39,871 bases of DNA from Gemmatimonadota bacterium (lineage in GTDB: Bacteria; Gemmatimonadota; Gemmatimonadetes; Gemmatimonadales; GWC2-71-9): contig JADFPO010000024.1 of NCBI GenBank assembly GCA_022562295.1, forward strand, positions 1 through 39,871, written 5' to 3'. The translations under genes and the position numbers were made by a program. Of this stretch, positions 9,269 through 17,705 are shown in pieces (the first letter of the stretch is position 1; each line of letters opens with the position of its first letter). The notes beneath the pieces are model-generated. The model had not been told where the DNA came from. It worked only from the letters and a program-made list of their open reading frames with translations, and did no database searches.

Positions 9269-9762
9269 TGCACCATCTCAATCTTGAACCAGCGACGAAA
9301 GACGAGCACCACGACAATCCCGGTGACGGTCGTGGTCACCGCCTGCGCGACGGACCACGTTCCCATTGCCCAGAATAACCCCATGCCGTCCAGCTGAGAA
9401 CCCGCCAGGAGCACCAGCAAATTCCGGATCCACACTCCCGCGAACAAGAAGCCAGTGGTTACCAAGAGGTTATCAGGGAAGAACACGGCCTTCCCCCACG
9501 CCTGCAGGTAACCGACCACCGTGTGGGCCAGCGCACTCGACCCGACCGCAACCGGCGAGAGAGCATCCGCCACGATGCCGATGGAGAAACCCGCGATGGC
9601 AGCATAACCAGGGCGGCTGCGGATGGCGTAGAACATCAACGCGAGCAGCATGAAGTCCGGCGCGACGTCATTGTGCCCAATAAGCGGGCGCACGGTAAAA
9701 TGCATAATGACGAGCGCAAACAGGACGATGCCGACTTTGAGGCCGGAGCCCTGCCCATTCAT
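9265..9762 (-). CDS. mreD: Rod shape-determining protein MreD
   Basis: MreD is a small multi-spanning membrane protein of the elongasome that links MreC and MreB to wall synthesis. At 165 aa it has about five hydrophobic segments and few polar stretches; the FMLLALMFYAIRSRPG region resembles the family. MreD is poorly conserved, so the call rests on size, topology and position exactly between mreC and PBP2. The ATG is 1 nt after the mreC stop, and the stop overlaps the PBP2 GTG. Confidence 0.88.
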   Translation of the reverse strand: MNGQGSGLKVGIVLFALVIMHFTVRPLIGHNDVAPDFMLLALMFYAIRSRPGYAAIAGFSIGIVADALSPVAVGSSALAHTVVGYLQAWGKAVFFPDNLLVTTGFLFAGVWIRNLLVLLAGSQLDGMGLFWAMGTWSVAQAVTTTVTGIVVVLVFRRWFKIEMVQ

Positions 9763-9763
9763 G

Positions 9764-10594
9764 TCAGGGCCGCTCGAACCCCGCGCTCAGGTCCCCGGCC
9801 TGCGCCAGGAGAATGAGGACGTGAGAAACCGCAGCCGGGTGAACCGCGGGCTCGAGCAAGAAGCTGCGCGACCACCCCTCGCGCTCATCGATCACTCCAC
9901 GCACGTAACCGACCGGAATCCCTCGCGGATATACTCCGCCTAAGCCTGCGGTCACCACCTGCGTTCCCACCGGAACGTCGCCGCGGTAGGGCACGCCTCT
10001 GAGCTCGAGCATCATCGTGGCACCGGAGCCGCGCGCCGGCGAAGCAATTCCGACTACACGTTCATCAAGCGCGGTTACGCTGACGGCAAACTCAGGATGG
10101 GTCCACGTATACACCACTGAGGTGCCCTTATCCACGGTCTGTACGTTGCCTACCAATCCGCCAACGGCCACCACTGGAGCCCAGCGTTCGACTCCATCGG
10201 CGGCCCCGACCGAGACGATGAGGGTGGTCCCATCCGACGGAAGGGATTGATGGACAACCTCGCCAGCGACATGGCGCACGGACATTCTCGTGCGCAAGCC
10301 AAGGATCGCTCGAAGCCGCGCGTTTTCGCCTTCCAGCGCTGGAACCTGGCCCGCCACCGCCACGGCCGAGTCGCGCTGGGCCACGATCGTTGCGAACTCG
10401 GTTCGTCGCACGCGGGAGCGCTCGGTCAGCATCTGGAGTTGCAGGAAGGGAACGAGAAGTGTTTCGCGGATGCCTGAGGCGAGAGCGTCCGCGAACGGAA
10501 GCGGCGCGAGCCGGACCGCGGCGGCAAGCGAGAGGCACGTCAGGAACATCACGGTGTCCCGTCGCGACGAATAAGGCTCTGCCGAGAGCACCAA
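9764..10594 (-). CDS. mreC: Rod shape-determining protein MreC
   Basis: MreC is a bitopic scaffold of the elongasome whose periplasmic domain binds PBP2. The 276-aa protein has one N-terminal hydrophobic segment (about 15-35), then an Ala/Glu/Arg-rich coiled coil (about 55-95, ending ENARLRAILGL), then the beta-rich MreC core with VGAADGVERWAPVVAVGGLVG and GVYPRGIPVG. No ATG is available. The start is TTG at 10594 or GTG at 10591, both immediately after the mreB stop (TGA at 10596-10598), and no clear ribosome-binding site decides between them. Confidence 0.92.
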   Translation of the reverse strand: MVLSAEPYSSRRDTVMFLTCLSLAAAVRLAPLPFADALASGIRETLLVPFLQLQMLTERSRVRRTEFATIVAQRDSAVAVAGQVPALEGENARLRAILGLRTRMSVRHVAGEVVHQSLPSDGTTLIVSVGAADGVERWAPVVAVGGLVGNVQTVDKGTSVVYTWTHPEFAVSVTALDERVVGIASPARGSGATMMLELRGVPYRGDVPVGTQVVTAGLGGVYPRGIPVGYVRGVIDEREGWSRSFLLEPAVHPAAVSHVLILLAQAGDLSAGFERP

Positions 10595-10595
10595 T

Positions 10596-11633
10596 TCAGG
10601 TCGCTAGCACGGCGCGGTATTTCTCCGGGTCCTCGAGGATGCGACCCGTTCCACGCACGACGCACGTCAGTGGATCATCGTCCAACCGGATCGGTAGTGA
10701 CGTTTCTTGAGACACCAACACATCCAACCCACGGATCATTGAGCCCCCACCCGCCATGACGATACCTCGGTCGACGATGTCGCTGGCCAGTTCCGGAGGT
10801 GTGATCTCGAGCGCCCGCCGGATGGCATCGACAATCTGTTGAATCGGCTCCTGGATGGCCTCCCTGATCTCGCTCGAGTGCACCCGCACGACTTTCGGAA
10901 TACCCGAAACGAGATCGCGCCCCTTGGCATCCATCTCCTTTTCCTCGCCCACCGGCGCCGCCGACCCAATCTGTATCTTGATCATCTCCGCCGTCGGCTC
11001 GCCGATGAGCAAGTTGTAGTTCTTGCGCATGAACTGCACGATGGCCTGGTCGAGCTCGTCGCCTCCCGTCCGGATGGACGTATCACTCACGATCCCGTTG
11101 AGCGCGATCACGGCAATCTCAGTTGTCCCGCCACCGATATCAATCACCATGTTGCCAGTCGGGGTCTCGACGGGCAATCCTACACCAATGGCGGCGGCCA
11201 TCGGCTCCGCTACCATGTACACCTCTTTGGCTCCCGCGGATTGTGCGCTGTCCCGCACGGCACGCTTCTCTACACCCGTGATGCCACTGGGCACACACAC
11301 GATCACCTTCGGCTTCACTCGAAACACGTGTTTGTTGATGATCGAGGAGAGGAAGTACCGCAGCATCTTTTCGGTGATGTCGAAGTCTGCGATCACACCA
11401 TCTTTGAGCGGCCGGACGGCCACGATGCCCTCAGGGGTGCGACCCAACATCCGCTTTGCTTCGAGACCGATGCCCTTGACCTTGTTGTCGGACTTCTGGA
11501 TCGCCACCACCGACGGCTCGTTGAGAACGATGCCCTCGCCGCGAACGTAGATCAGCGTGTTGGACGTGCCGAGGTCCACCGCAATCTCGGTGGCAGGAAG
11601 GAGACTCCCGATTCGGAAATTCGGCCAGCGCAT
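10596..11633 (-). CDS. mreB: Rod shape-determining actin homologue MreB
   Basis: MreB is the bacterial actin that forms membrane-associated filaments and steers lateral wall synthesis. At 345 aa it is full length. The phosphate-1 loop AVDLGTSNTLIY (about 18-29), the phosphate-2 loop DIGGGTTEIAV, CVPSGITGVEKRAV and the adenosine region AGGGSMIRGLD are all present, and the hydrophobic/basic N-terminus could help membrane binding. It is the first gene of the mre-to-lysA unit, with a promoter about 65 nt upstream of its ATG. Confidence 0.97.
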   Translation of the reverse strand: MRWPNFRIGSLLPATEIAVDLGTSNTLIYVRGEGIVLNEPSVVAIQKSDNKVKGIGLEAKRMLGRTPEGIVAVRPLKDGVIADFDITEKMLRYFLSSIINKHVFRVKPKVIVCVPSGITGVEKRAVRDSAQSAGAKEVYMVAEPMAAAIGVGLPVETPTGNMVIDIGGGTTEIAVIALNGIVSDTSIRTGGDELDQAIVQFMRKNYNLLIGEPTAEMIKIQIGSAAPVGEEKEMDAKGRDLVSGIPKVVRVHSSEIREAIQEPIQQIVDAIRRALEITPPELASDIVDRGIVMAGGGSMIRGLDVLVSQETSLPIRLDDDPLTCVVRGTGRILEDPEKYRAVLAT

Positions 11634-11704
11634 ATGCGGTCGCTTGGGGTTACAAGAATGGGAGGTTCGGACGCCACCGCCTCCGGGAGGCCCGTCAGCG
11701 CCCT

Positions 11705-11733
11705 AACATAACGCAGACCGTAAGTTCTGACAA
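11705..11733 (-). promoter_or_regulatory. Sigma70-like promoter for the mreB operon
   Basis: On the minus strand, TTGTCA (-35, 11728-11733) and TATGTT (-10, 11705-11710) are separated by exactly 17 bp, giving 5/6 and 4/6 consensus matches. The predicted start near 11698 leaves a leader of about 65 nt containing a small GCCTC/GAGGC hairpin before the mreB ATG. The 142-bp gap between ald and mreB also has a weak CCCAG/CTGGG stem after the ald stop with no U-run, so some read-through from ald is possible. Confidence 0.6.
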
Positions 11734-11775
11734 GATGAAGAGTTACCCAGCTTCTGGGGGTCAAATCGGAGCGGT

Positions 11776-12888
11776 CTAAACCAGTGTTTCGGGGTCGGTC
11801 AGATCCAGCGCGAAGGCCTCGGCCACAGCCGGGTACACCACCTTACCCCCAATCACGTTGAGCCCCCGCATCAGGGAACGGTGGGCCCTGCAGGCCGCCC
11901 GCCAGCCATCCCTGGCTAGCCACTGCACGTAGGGAAACGTGGCGTTGGTGAGCGCGAGGGTCGAGGTGCGCGGGACGGCCGCCGGCATGTTGGCTACGGC
12001 ATAGTGAATCACGCCGTCCACGACGTAGGTGGGGTTCTCGTGTGTGGTAGGCTTCGCAGTTTCGACGCAGCCACCCTGGTCGACCGCCACGTCCACGATC
12101 ACCGATCCTCGTTTCATCCGCGCGAGGTCCTCACGCCGGACGAGCTTCGGAGCTTTCGCCCCGGGCAACAGCACCGCACCAATCACCAGATCCGCGTGTT
12201 CGAGCTGCTCCAGGATGCCGTGCCGATCGGAATACAGCAGCGTAACATTGCCCGGCATGACGTCCGCCAGATACCGCAGCCGTTCCAGCGAGCGATCCAT
12301 CAGGGTGACTCTGGCTCCTAGCCCGGCTGCCATCTTCGCGGCATTCGCGCCGACGACGCCTCCACCGATGATCAACACGGCCGCGGGCATCACCCCTGGC
12401 ACGCCACCGAGCAACACGCCCAGCCCACCCTCGACTCTTTCGAGGTATTTCGCACCCTGTTGGACGGCCAACCGGCCGGCCACTTCGCTCATCGGGATGA
12501 GCAGCGGCAATTCTCCCGAGGCAAGCTGGACTGTCTCGTACGCAATCGCAATACACCCCGAACCGACTACGGCACGAGTGAGGTCTTCACTCGCCGCGAA
12601 GTGGAAGTACGTGAAGATCACCTGCTCGGATCGCATCAGGGGCCACTCAGATTCCACGGGCTCCTTCACCTTCACGATCATTTCCGCCCGCTCCCAAACC
12701 GCGCCGGCCTCCGCAACCAACGTGGCGCCCGCCGCGGCATAGGCATCGTCGCTGAATCCGCTTCCGGACCCGGCATTGTTCTCGATGATGATGGTATGGC
12801 CTTCGCCCGCCAACACTTCGACTCCCGCCGGCACCAAGGCTACGCGGTTTTCGTTGGCCTTGATTTCCTTCGGTGCTCCCAAAATCAT
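11776..12888 (-). CDS. ald: Alanine dehydrogenase
   Basis: Ald interconverts L-alanine and pyruvate plus ammonia with NAD(H). The 370-aa length is standard. Conserved parts in order: KEIKANENRVALVP at the N-terminus, VKVKEP (catalytic Lys region, about 73-78), YFHFAA (catalytic His), the Rossmann motif GGGVVGANAAKMA, and HYAVANMPAAVPRTST near the C-terminus. Together these separate it from PntA and from saccharopine/lysine dehydrogenases. The ATG overlaps the M16 peptidase stop by 4 nt (ATGA), so it is co-translated with rpsO-pnp-peptidase, an unusual place for an amino-acid catabolic enzyme. It could supply or drain D-/L-alanine for the wall, but that is inference. Confidence 0.95.
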   Translation of the reverse strand: MILGAPKEIKANENRVALVPAGVEVLAGEGHTIIIENNAGSGSGFSDDAYAAAGATLVAEAGAVWERAEMIVKVKEPVESEWPLMRSEQVIFTYFHFAASEDLTRAVVGSGCIAIAYETVQLASGELPLLIPMSEVAGRLAVQQGAKYLERVEGGLGVLLGGVPGVMPAAVLIIGGGVVGANAAKMAAGLGARVTLMDRSLERLRYLADVMPGNVTLLYSDRHGILEQLEHADLVIGAVLLPGAKAPKLVRREDLARMKRGSVIVDVAVDQGGCVETAKPTTHENPTYVVDGVIHYAVANMPAAVPRTSTLALTNATFPYVQWLARDGWRAACRAHRSLMRGLNVIGGKVVYPAVAEAFALDLTDPETLV

Positions 12889-14162
12889 TGCTGACTCGCA
12901 CCTTTGGGTCCAAGCCAGACTACCGTCTGCCGCCCCGGCTCGAAAAACTCCACCCCCACTTCCGCGACCTGTTCGGCACTTACCTCGCCGATCTTCACAA
13001 GCACTTGGTCGATCGTCATGTATGGCTGGCCGTAGAGCACCACTCCGGCCGCCCGGTACATTCGTGACGCAGGGCTTTCCAACCCCAGGGTAACCTGCCC
13101 CTTCAGTTGCTGCTTAGCCTGTGTCAACACGTCTTCGGAGAGTCCGTCCCGCGCCAGCGTCGTGAGCTCTCCCATGATGGCTTCCAGCGCCTGCTCCGCC
13201 GTCGCCGGTCCCGTACCGACGTACACGCCGGTCACACCGGTGTGTTTGTAGAACGAGTGGAAGGAATAGACGGCGTAGGCCAAACCGAGTTCTTCTCGGA
13301 CGCGCTGGAACAGACGGCTCGACATCCCTCCACCCAGCACGGTGTTCAACAACATCAGCGCATAGCGGCGCTCATCGGCGTAGCCAAACGTGTCGGTGCC
13401 GAGCACGATGTGCGTCTGCGCCAGATCCCGCTCAACATGTCGGTGCGTACGCTGGGCCGCCGGCACGGGCTCGACACTCGCGGGTTCCGGACCCGGTTCG
13501 AACGTGAACCACCCACATTTGCCCAAGAGGTTGAGCAACACCTCGTGGTTCAGATTCCCGGCGGCAGCGATCACGACGTGACGCGGGTGGTACGCCGCCC
13601 GGTGCAGTTTCTTGAGGTCGGACGTCTGCAGGGCGTGGACCGTCTCGGCGGTACCGAGGATCGAGAACCCGTACGGATGGTCCGGCCACAGCGTGGATCC
13701 GTGCAGGTCGAACACGAGATCGTCCGGCGTATCTTGGACCGTACTGATTTCCTCGAGAATTACGTTGCGCTCCAACTCGAGATCGGAATCTCGGAGCACG
13801 GGGTTGCGTACCAGGTCGGTAAGCACGTCCAGTGCGCGTGGAAGGTCCTCATCAAGCACACGGGCTTGGTACGAAGTGTGTTCGCGCGCGGTGAAGGCGT
13901 CCAGGGATCCACCACGCACCTCTAACTCGAACGCTATGTCACGGGCCGACCTGCGCTCGGTGCCCTTGAACACCATGTGTTCCAGGAGATGCGAGATGCC
14001 CATGCACGACGCGGTCTCGTGCACCGACGCGGTGCGCACCCAAATGCCAACCGCGACGGAACGGACACTGGCAATGACCTCGGAGATGACCGTGACCCCG
14101 CTCTCAGCGGTTGTACGGTAGAGACCATCGTCCAGTTTCTCAGTTTGTAACCCCGGCGTCAT
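12885..14162 (-). CDS. M16 family zinc peptidase (processing-peptidase type)
   Basis: This is a pitrilysin/MPP-like metallopeptidase. The inverted zinc motif HLLEH is at 58-62, and the third ligand Glu lies about 75 residues on in ERNVILEEI (E137/E138). Both M16 halves are present in 425 aa, with the C-terminal GGGMSSRLFQRVREELGLAY signature of the family. It matches the MlpA/YmxG group, which lies next to pnp in Bacillus. No signal peptide is seen, so it is probably cytoplasmic. It overlaps pnp (upstream) and ald (downstream) by 4 nt each. Its natural substrate cannot be told from sequence. Confidence 0.92.
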   Translation of the reverse strand: MTPGLQTEKLDDGLYRTTAESGVTVISEVIASVRSVAVGIWVRTASVHETASCMGISHLLEHMVFKGTERRSARDIAFELEVRGGSLDAFTAREHTSYQARVLDEDLPRALDVLTDLVRNPVLRDSDLELERNVILEEISTVQDTPDDLVFDLHGSTLWPDHPYGFSILGTAETVHALQTSDLKKLHRAAYHPRHVVIAAAGNLNHEVLLNLLGKCGWFTFEPGPEPASVEPVPAAQRTHRHVERDLAQTHIVLGTDTFGYADERRYALMLLNTVLGGGMSSRLFQRVREELGLAYAVYSFHSFYKHTGVTGVYVGTGPATAEQALEAIMGELTTLARDGLSEDVLTQAKQQLKGQVTLGLESPASRMYRAAGVVLYGQPYMTIDQVLVKIGEVSAEQVAEVGVEFFEPGRQTVVWLGPKGASQQ

Positions 14163-16243
14163 TCTCGTTCGATCAACGCCTTGCGAGAAAGCTTCATGCG
14201 ACCTCGGTCGTCCATGCTCAGCAGCTTGACCCGAACGATGTCGCCCTTCTTGACGACGTCCTCCGTTTTCTCCACTCGCGTGTGAGCCAACTCCGAGATG
14301 TGTAGCAGTCCTTCGGTGCCAGGCATGATCTCGACGAACGCCCCAAAGGCCGTAGTGCTCTTTACCGGCCCTTCGTAGATCTTGCCGACTTCGGGCTCTT
14401 CGACCAGCGCCTCGATCATGGATTTTGCTCTCGCGCCGGCGGCTCCGTCGATGGCGGAAATCGTGACGACTCCCGAGTCCTCGACGTTCACCTTAGCGCC
14501 GGTCTCCTCTTGGATCCCGCGGATAGTCTTGCCCTTTGGCCCGATGATGTCCCCGATTTTCTTGGGGTTGATTTGCACCGTGATGATCCGCGGAGCGTAT
14601 TGCGACAGCTCTTCGCGAGGTGCCGAGAGTGTTTTCGCCATCTCATCGAGGATGTGCATCCGCGCGGTATTTGCTTGCCTGAGCGCATCGCGCATGGTAT
14701 CCATGTCGAGGTTGTCGATCTTGATATCCATTTGAATGGCCGTGATTCCCTGCCTTGTACCAGCTACCTTGAAGTCCATGTCGCCGAGGTGGTCTTCGCT
14801 GCCGAGGATATCGGTGAGCACCACCAGCTTGCTCCCCTCCTTCATCAATCCCATCGCGACCCCAGCACACGGACCCTTCAATGGTACTCCGGCATCCATG
14901 AGCGCCAGCGAGCCTCCACACACCGTGGCCATCGACGAAGATCCGTTCGATTCCAGAACCTCCGACACGACGCGTACCGTGTAGGGGAAATCTTCATAGC
15001 TGGGAAGCACGGGCTGAATCGCGCGCTCGGCCAAGTTTCCATGACCGATCTCGCGGCGCGACACCCCGCGTATCGGACGCACCTCGCCCACGCAGAACGG
15101 CGGGAAGTTGTAGTGCAGCATGAAGCTCTTGCTCGTTTCCTGCCGCAAGTCGATGTTGTCAACCCGCTGCTCGTCGGAAACGGATCCAAGGGTCGTCGTG
15201 ACAAGCGCTTGGGTCTCGCCCCGCTGGAACAGCGCAGAGCCGTGGACGCGGGGAAGCAAGCCAACATCACACTCGATAGGACGAACGACATCCACACCTC
15301 GTCCGTCAACCCGCTCCCCGTGCTCGATCACTTGACGGCGCGTCACGTCGGCTTCGACGCTGGCCAACGCCGCCTTGATCGACCCCGCGTCGTCCGGAAA
15401 TTCCTCCGCCAACCCATCCAGCACACTTTGCTTGAGTGCCGCAACGTTGCCCTGGCGCTCCTGCTTTTCGCCTCCGAACAGCGCGTCTTTCATTTTCGGT
15501 TCCGCGAGCGCGCGTACCCGCGAGGCAATTTCCTCGGGAACGTCAGTGGACTCCCATTCCATTTTTACGGCAGCGACGCCGTCGATGATTTCCTGTTCGT
15601 GACCGAGGATTTCTTCGACAGCCGCTTGCGCGGCCATGATCCCGTCGGCGATGTCCTCTTCCGACAGCTCGAGCGCGCTGCCTTCCACCATCATCATCGA
15701 GCCCTTGCGCCCAGCGACGACCAAATCCACATCGGATTCGTCCAACTGGGAGAACACGGGATTGACTATCCACTCGTTGTCGACGCGACCCATGCGTACC
15801 GCCGCCACGGGGCCGTTCCACGGCACGCGGGACACACCCAGCGCGAGGGAGGCGGCAATGAGCCCAACGGTGTCGGCGTCGTTTTCCTGATCGGCCGACA
15901 GCACATACACGTACACCTGCGTCTCGTTCTTGAACCCTTTGGCAAACAGCGGCCTGATCGATCGGTCAATTTGGCGAGCCGCGAGAATCTCCTCTTCGCT
16001 TGGTCTGCCCTCCCTCTTGAAGAAACCACCGGGAAATTTGCCGGCTGCGTAGGTTTTTTCACGGTACTCAACGGTGAGAGGGAAGAATGGGAGGCGGGAA
16101 ACCGAATCAGACACTGTAACCGCCGCGAGCACGACTGTGTCTCCGAAACGCACGAGTGCGCTGCCAGCCGCTTGCTTCGCGAGTCGTCCGGTTTGCATAT
16201 GAAGAGGACGTCCCGCGAACGTTCGCTTGACTTCGTGTACCAT
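14159..16243 (-). CDS. pnp: Polyribonucleotide nucleotidyltransferase (PNPase)
   Basis: PNPase degrades RNA 3'-to-5' by phosphorolysis and is the core of the RNA degradosome. The order is RNase PH-like domain 1, an all-helical domain, RNase PH-like domain 2 with the catalytic GSEDHLGDMDFK motif, a KH domain (IGDIIGPKGKTIRGIQEETG), and a C-terminal S1 domain (FGAFVEIMPGTEGLLHISEL). I chose the ATG at 16243 (694 aa, MVHEVKR) because AGGA lies five bases upstream, the spacing also seen at proS. An ATG two codons earlier (16249) and the longer frame to 16288 are less likely. It follows rpsO with a hairpin between, as in E. coli. Confidence 0.96.
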   Translation of the reverse strand: MVHEVKRTFAGRPLHMQTGRLAKQAAGSALVRFGDTVVLAAVTVSDSVSRLPFFPLTVEYREKTYAAGKFPGGFFKREGRPSEEEILAARQIDRSIRPLFAKGFKNETQVYVYVLSADQENDADTVGLIAASLALGVSRVPWNGPVAAVRMGRVDNEWIVNPVFSQLDESDVDLVVAGRKGSMMMVEGSALELSEEDIADGIMAAQAAVEEILGHEQEIIDGVAAVKMEWESTDVPEEIASRVRALAEPKMKDALFGGEKQERQGNVAALKQSVLDGLAEEFPDDAGSIKAALASVEADVTRRQVIEHGERVDGRGVDVVRPIECDVGLLPRVHGSALFQRGETQALVTTTLGSVSDEQRVDNIDLRQETSKSFMLHYNFPPFCVGEVRPIRGVSRREIGHGNLAERAIQPVLPSYEDFPYTVRVVSEVLESNGSSSMATVCGGSLALMDAGVPLKGPCAGVAMGLMKEGSKLVVLTDILGSEDHLGDMDFKVAGTRQGITAIQMDIKIDNLDMDTMRDALRQANTARMHILDEMAKTLSAPREELSQYAPRIITVQINPKKIGDIIGPKGKTIRGIQEETGAKVNVEDSGVVTISAIDGAAGARAKSMIEALVEEPEVGKIYEGPVKSTTAFGAFVEIMPGTEGLLHISELAHTRVEKTEDVVKKGDIVRVKLLSMDDRGRMKLSRKALIERE

Positions 16244-16266
16244 TGTCATCCTAGAGAGGTGAGCCC

Positions 16267-16297
16267 AAGAAAACGGCGCCGAAACCATTCCGACGCC
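16267..16297 (-). terminator. Hairpin with U-tract between rpsO and pnp (terminator or processing site)
   Basis: On the minus strand a 10-bp stem (arms 16288-16297 and 16275-16284, two G-U pairs) closes a 3-nt loop, followed by GUUUUCUU. This fits a leaky intrinsic terminator or an RNase III-type processing hairpin. In E. coli the rpsO-pnp gap has both a terminator and an RNase III site controlling pnp. The stem ends about 24-30 nt before the pnp ribosome-binding site, so partial read-through would set the S15:PNPase ratio. Confidence 0.65.
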
Positions 16298-16314
16298 TGG
16301 CCTGCGGAAGGCAA

Positions 16315-16575
16315 CTAGTGCCTGAGGCCTAGCTCTTCGATGAGCTTGCGGTAACCGACGACGTCGACCCTTCGTAGGTACCCCAACAGGCGGCGGCGCC
16401 TGCTTACCATCGCCAGCAGTCCATGCCGCCCGTGGTGGTCCTTGGAATGGGTTCGAAAATGGTCGGTCAGGTAGTTGATTCGCCCTGTGAGCACGGCGAT
16501 CTGGACCTGCGCAGAGCCAGAGTCCGTGTCATGCCTGCGGAACTTGCGAACCACTGCCTGCTTGTCAAAGCTCAT
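16315..16575 (-). CDS. rpsO: 30S ribosomal protein S15
   Basis: S15 binds the 16S rRNA central domain and bridges to the 50S subunit. The 86-aa product is close to the usual 88-89. The family core is complete: [10 protein letters not shown]-like ([18 protein letters not shown]), [32 protein letters not shown], and the [12 protein letters not shown]-terminus. It is the first gene of rpsO-pnp-peptidase-ald, with its own promoter in the 102-bp gap shared with the divergent kinase. S15 often represses its own mRNA in other bacteria; no leader pseudoknot was demonstrated here. Confidence 0.96.
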   Translation of the reverse strand: MSFDKQAVVRKFRRHDTDSGSAQVQIAVLTGRINYLTDHFRTHSKDHHGRHGLLAMVSRRRRLLGYLRRVDVVGYRKLIEELGLRH

Positions 16576-16640
16576 GAAAGGTGTATCCTCACAAACCGCG
16601 GGCCCCGAACCGTCCTAGCCCTGAACTATGTTAGCTGTGA

Positions 16641-16669
16641 AATGTAGCCGGCATTGCCGAGCATGTAAA
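16641..16669 (-). promoter_or_regulatory. Sigma70-like promoter for rpsO with a palindromic spacer
   Basis: On the minus strand, TTTACA (-35, 16664-16669) and TACATT (-10, 16641-16646) have a 17-bp spacer. The spacer contains the perfect palindrome CGGCATTGCCG (16649-16659), a possible operator. The -35 box overlaps the ribosome-binding site of the divergent kinase (AAGG at 16668-16671). Confidence 0.55.
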
Positions 16670-16677
16670 GGCAAGTC

Positions 16678-17667
16678 ATGACGTTAGATCCGGAACATCT
16701 GGTCGGCCGGACCGTCGGCAACTACACCATCGACAGCTTGATCGGCCAGGGTGCATTTGCCTGGGTCTTCAAGGGGCACGAGACTTCCGGCGACGCACCC
16801 GTCGCCCTGAAGGTGCTGCGGCCCCGCTATGCAGGCGACCCGGAGTTCGAGAAGCGATTCCGCAACGAGTTCAAGATCGCGTCGGAGGTCCGCCACCCCA
16901 ACATCGTCCGTATTTTGGAGGTCGGCCAAGAGGGCGAAACGACGTACTTCGCCATGGACTACCATCCCGAGACCCTCGGAGAGCGGCTGGAGAAGTCGGG
17001 ACCCCTTGCAGAAGTGGAGGTGGTCGAATTGGCCCGGTGCGTCGCGCGTGCGCTCGCGTTCGCCCATGAGGCCGGCGTCATCCATCGCGACATCAAGGTC
17101 GATAACGTGCTGCTCGCCGAGGACGGGCGAGCGGTCATCGCGGATTTCGGCATCGCCAAGACCGTATCGGGGTACGCCTCCGCCACGGGGCAGAACATGA
17201 CCATCGGGACGCCTCACTATGTGTCGCCGGAACAAGCTCAGGGCCGGAAGCTGGACGGCAGGAGCGACCTCTACGCTCTTGGCGTCACGTTGTACAAGGC
17301 GCTCACGGACAAAGTGCCGTTCACCTCGACGGACTGGTTCGAACTGGCTCGGATGCACGTCGAAGACCCACCCGAGCCCCCAAGCGTGAAACGACCGGAC
17401 ATCTCGAGTCGCATGGAGCGGATCATCTTGCGTCTGCTCGCAAAGCATCCCGACGACCGTTACGAATCGGCGGGGGCGCTCCTGAAGGAGCTGGACGACA
17501 TCAGCGACAAGGCGCGCGCCACCGACACGTTCGGCCTGGCGCCGGGGTCTGAATCGGGTGGCACCAACCTCGCGCGGACTCGATCCAAACGCATTTGGAT
17601 ATGGGCGGTGGCGATCCTCGTGGTGGTCGGTGTCGCGTTGCTCGTGGTGCTGGTCGGACGGGGGTGA
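16678..17667 (+). CDS. Tail-anchored Ser/Thr protein kinase (PknB-like)
   Basis: This is a Hanks-type kinase of 329 aa. All catalytic marks are present: glycine loop IGQGAFAWVFKG (22-33), VALK with K45, HRDIKVDN (136-143), DFG (156-158) and an SPEQ in the APE position. The catalytic domain ends near residue 275. A polar linker follows, then a single hydrophobic segment (about 306-326) with only three residues after it. There are no PASTA, TPR or other sensor domains, so it is probably a cytoplasmic kinase anchored by its C-terminal tail. The ATG is preceded by AAGG six bases upstream. It is the only plus-strand gene between rpsO and acs and converges on rseP. Substrates are unknown. Confidence 0.93.
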   Translation: MTLDPEHLVGRTVGNYTIDSLIGQGAFAWVFKGHETSGDAPVALKVLRPRYAGDPEFEKRFRNEFKIASEVRHPNIVRILEVGQEGETTYFAMDYHPETLGERLEKSGPLAEVEVVELARCVARALAFAHEAGVIHRDIKVDNVLLAEDGRAVIADFGIAKTVSGYASATGQNMTIGTPHYVSPEQAQGRKLDGRSDLYALGVTLYKALTDKVPFTSTDWFELARMHVEDPPEPPSVKRPDISSRMERIILRLLAKHPDDRYESAGALLKELDDISDKARATDTFGLAPGSESGGTNLARTRSKRIWIWAVAILVVVGVALLVVLVGRG

Positions 17668-17669
17668 AT

Positions 17670-17683
17670 CGCGAGCCGTCGCG
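17670..17683. other. Small hairpin in the convergent kinase/rseP gap
   Basis: The 38-bp gap between the kinase stop and the rseP stop holds a CGCGA/TCGCG stem with a 4-nt loop and no T-run on either side. It may slow or end converging transcription, but it is not a clear intrinsic terminator. Confidence 0.35.
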
Positions 17684-17705
17684 CAGACCTCCGCGTTCCA
17701 AGTGC

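Noticed and set aside
14510-16318. 602-codon open frame on the + strand inside pnp
   Set aside because: It is entirely antisense to a clearly conserved pnp, has no recognisable domain and is rich in His/Arg/Leu as expected for the complementary frame of a GC-rich gene.
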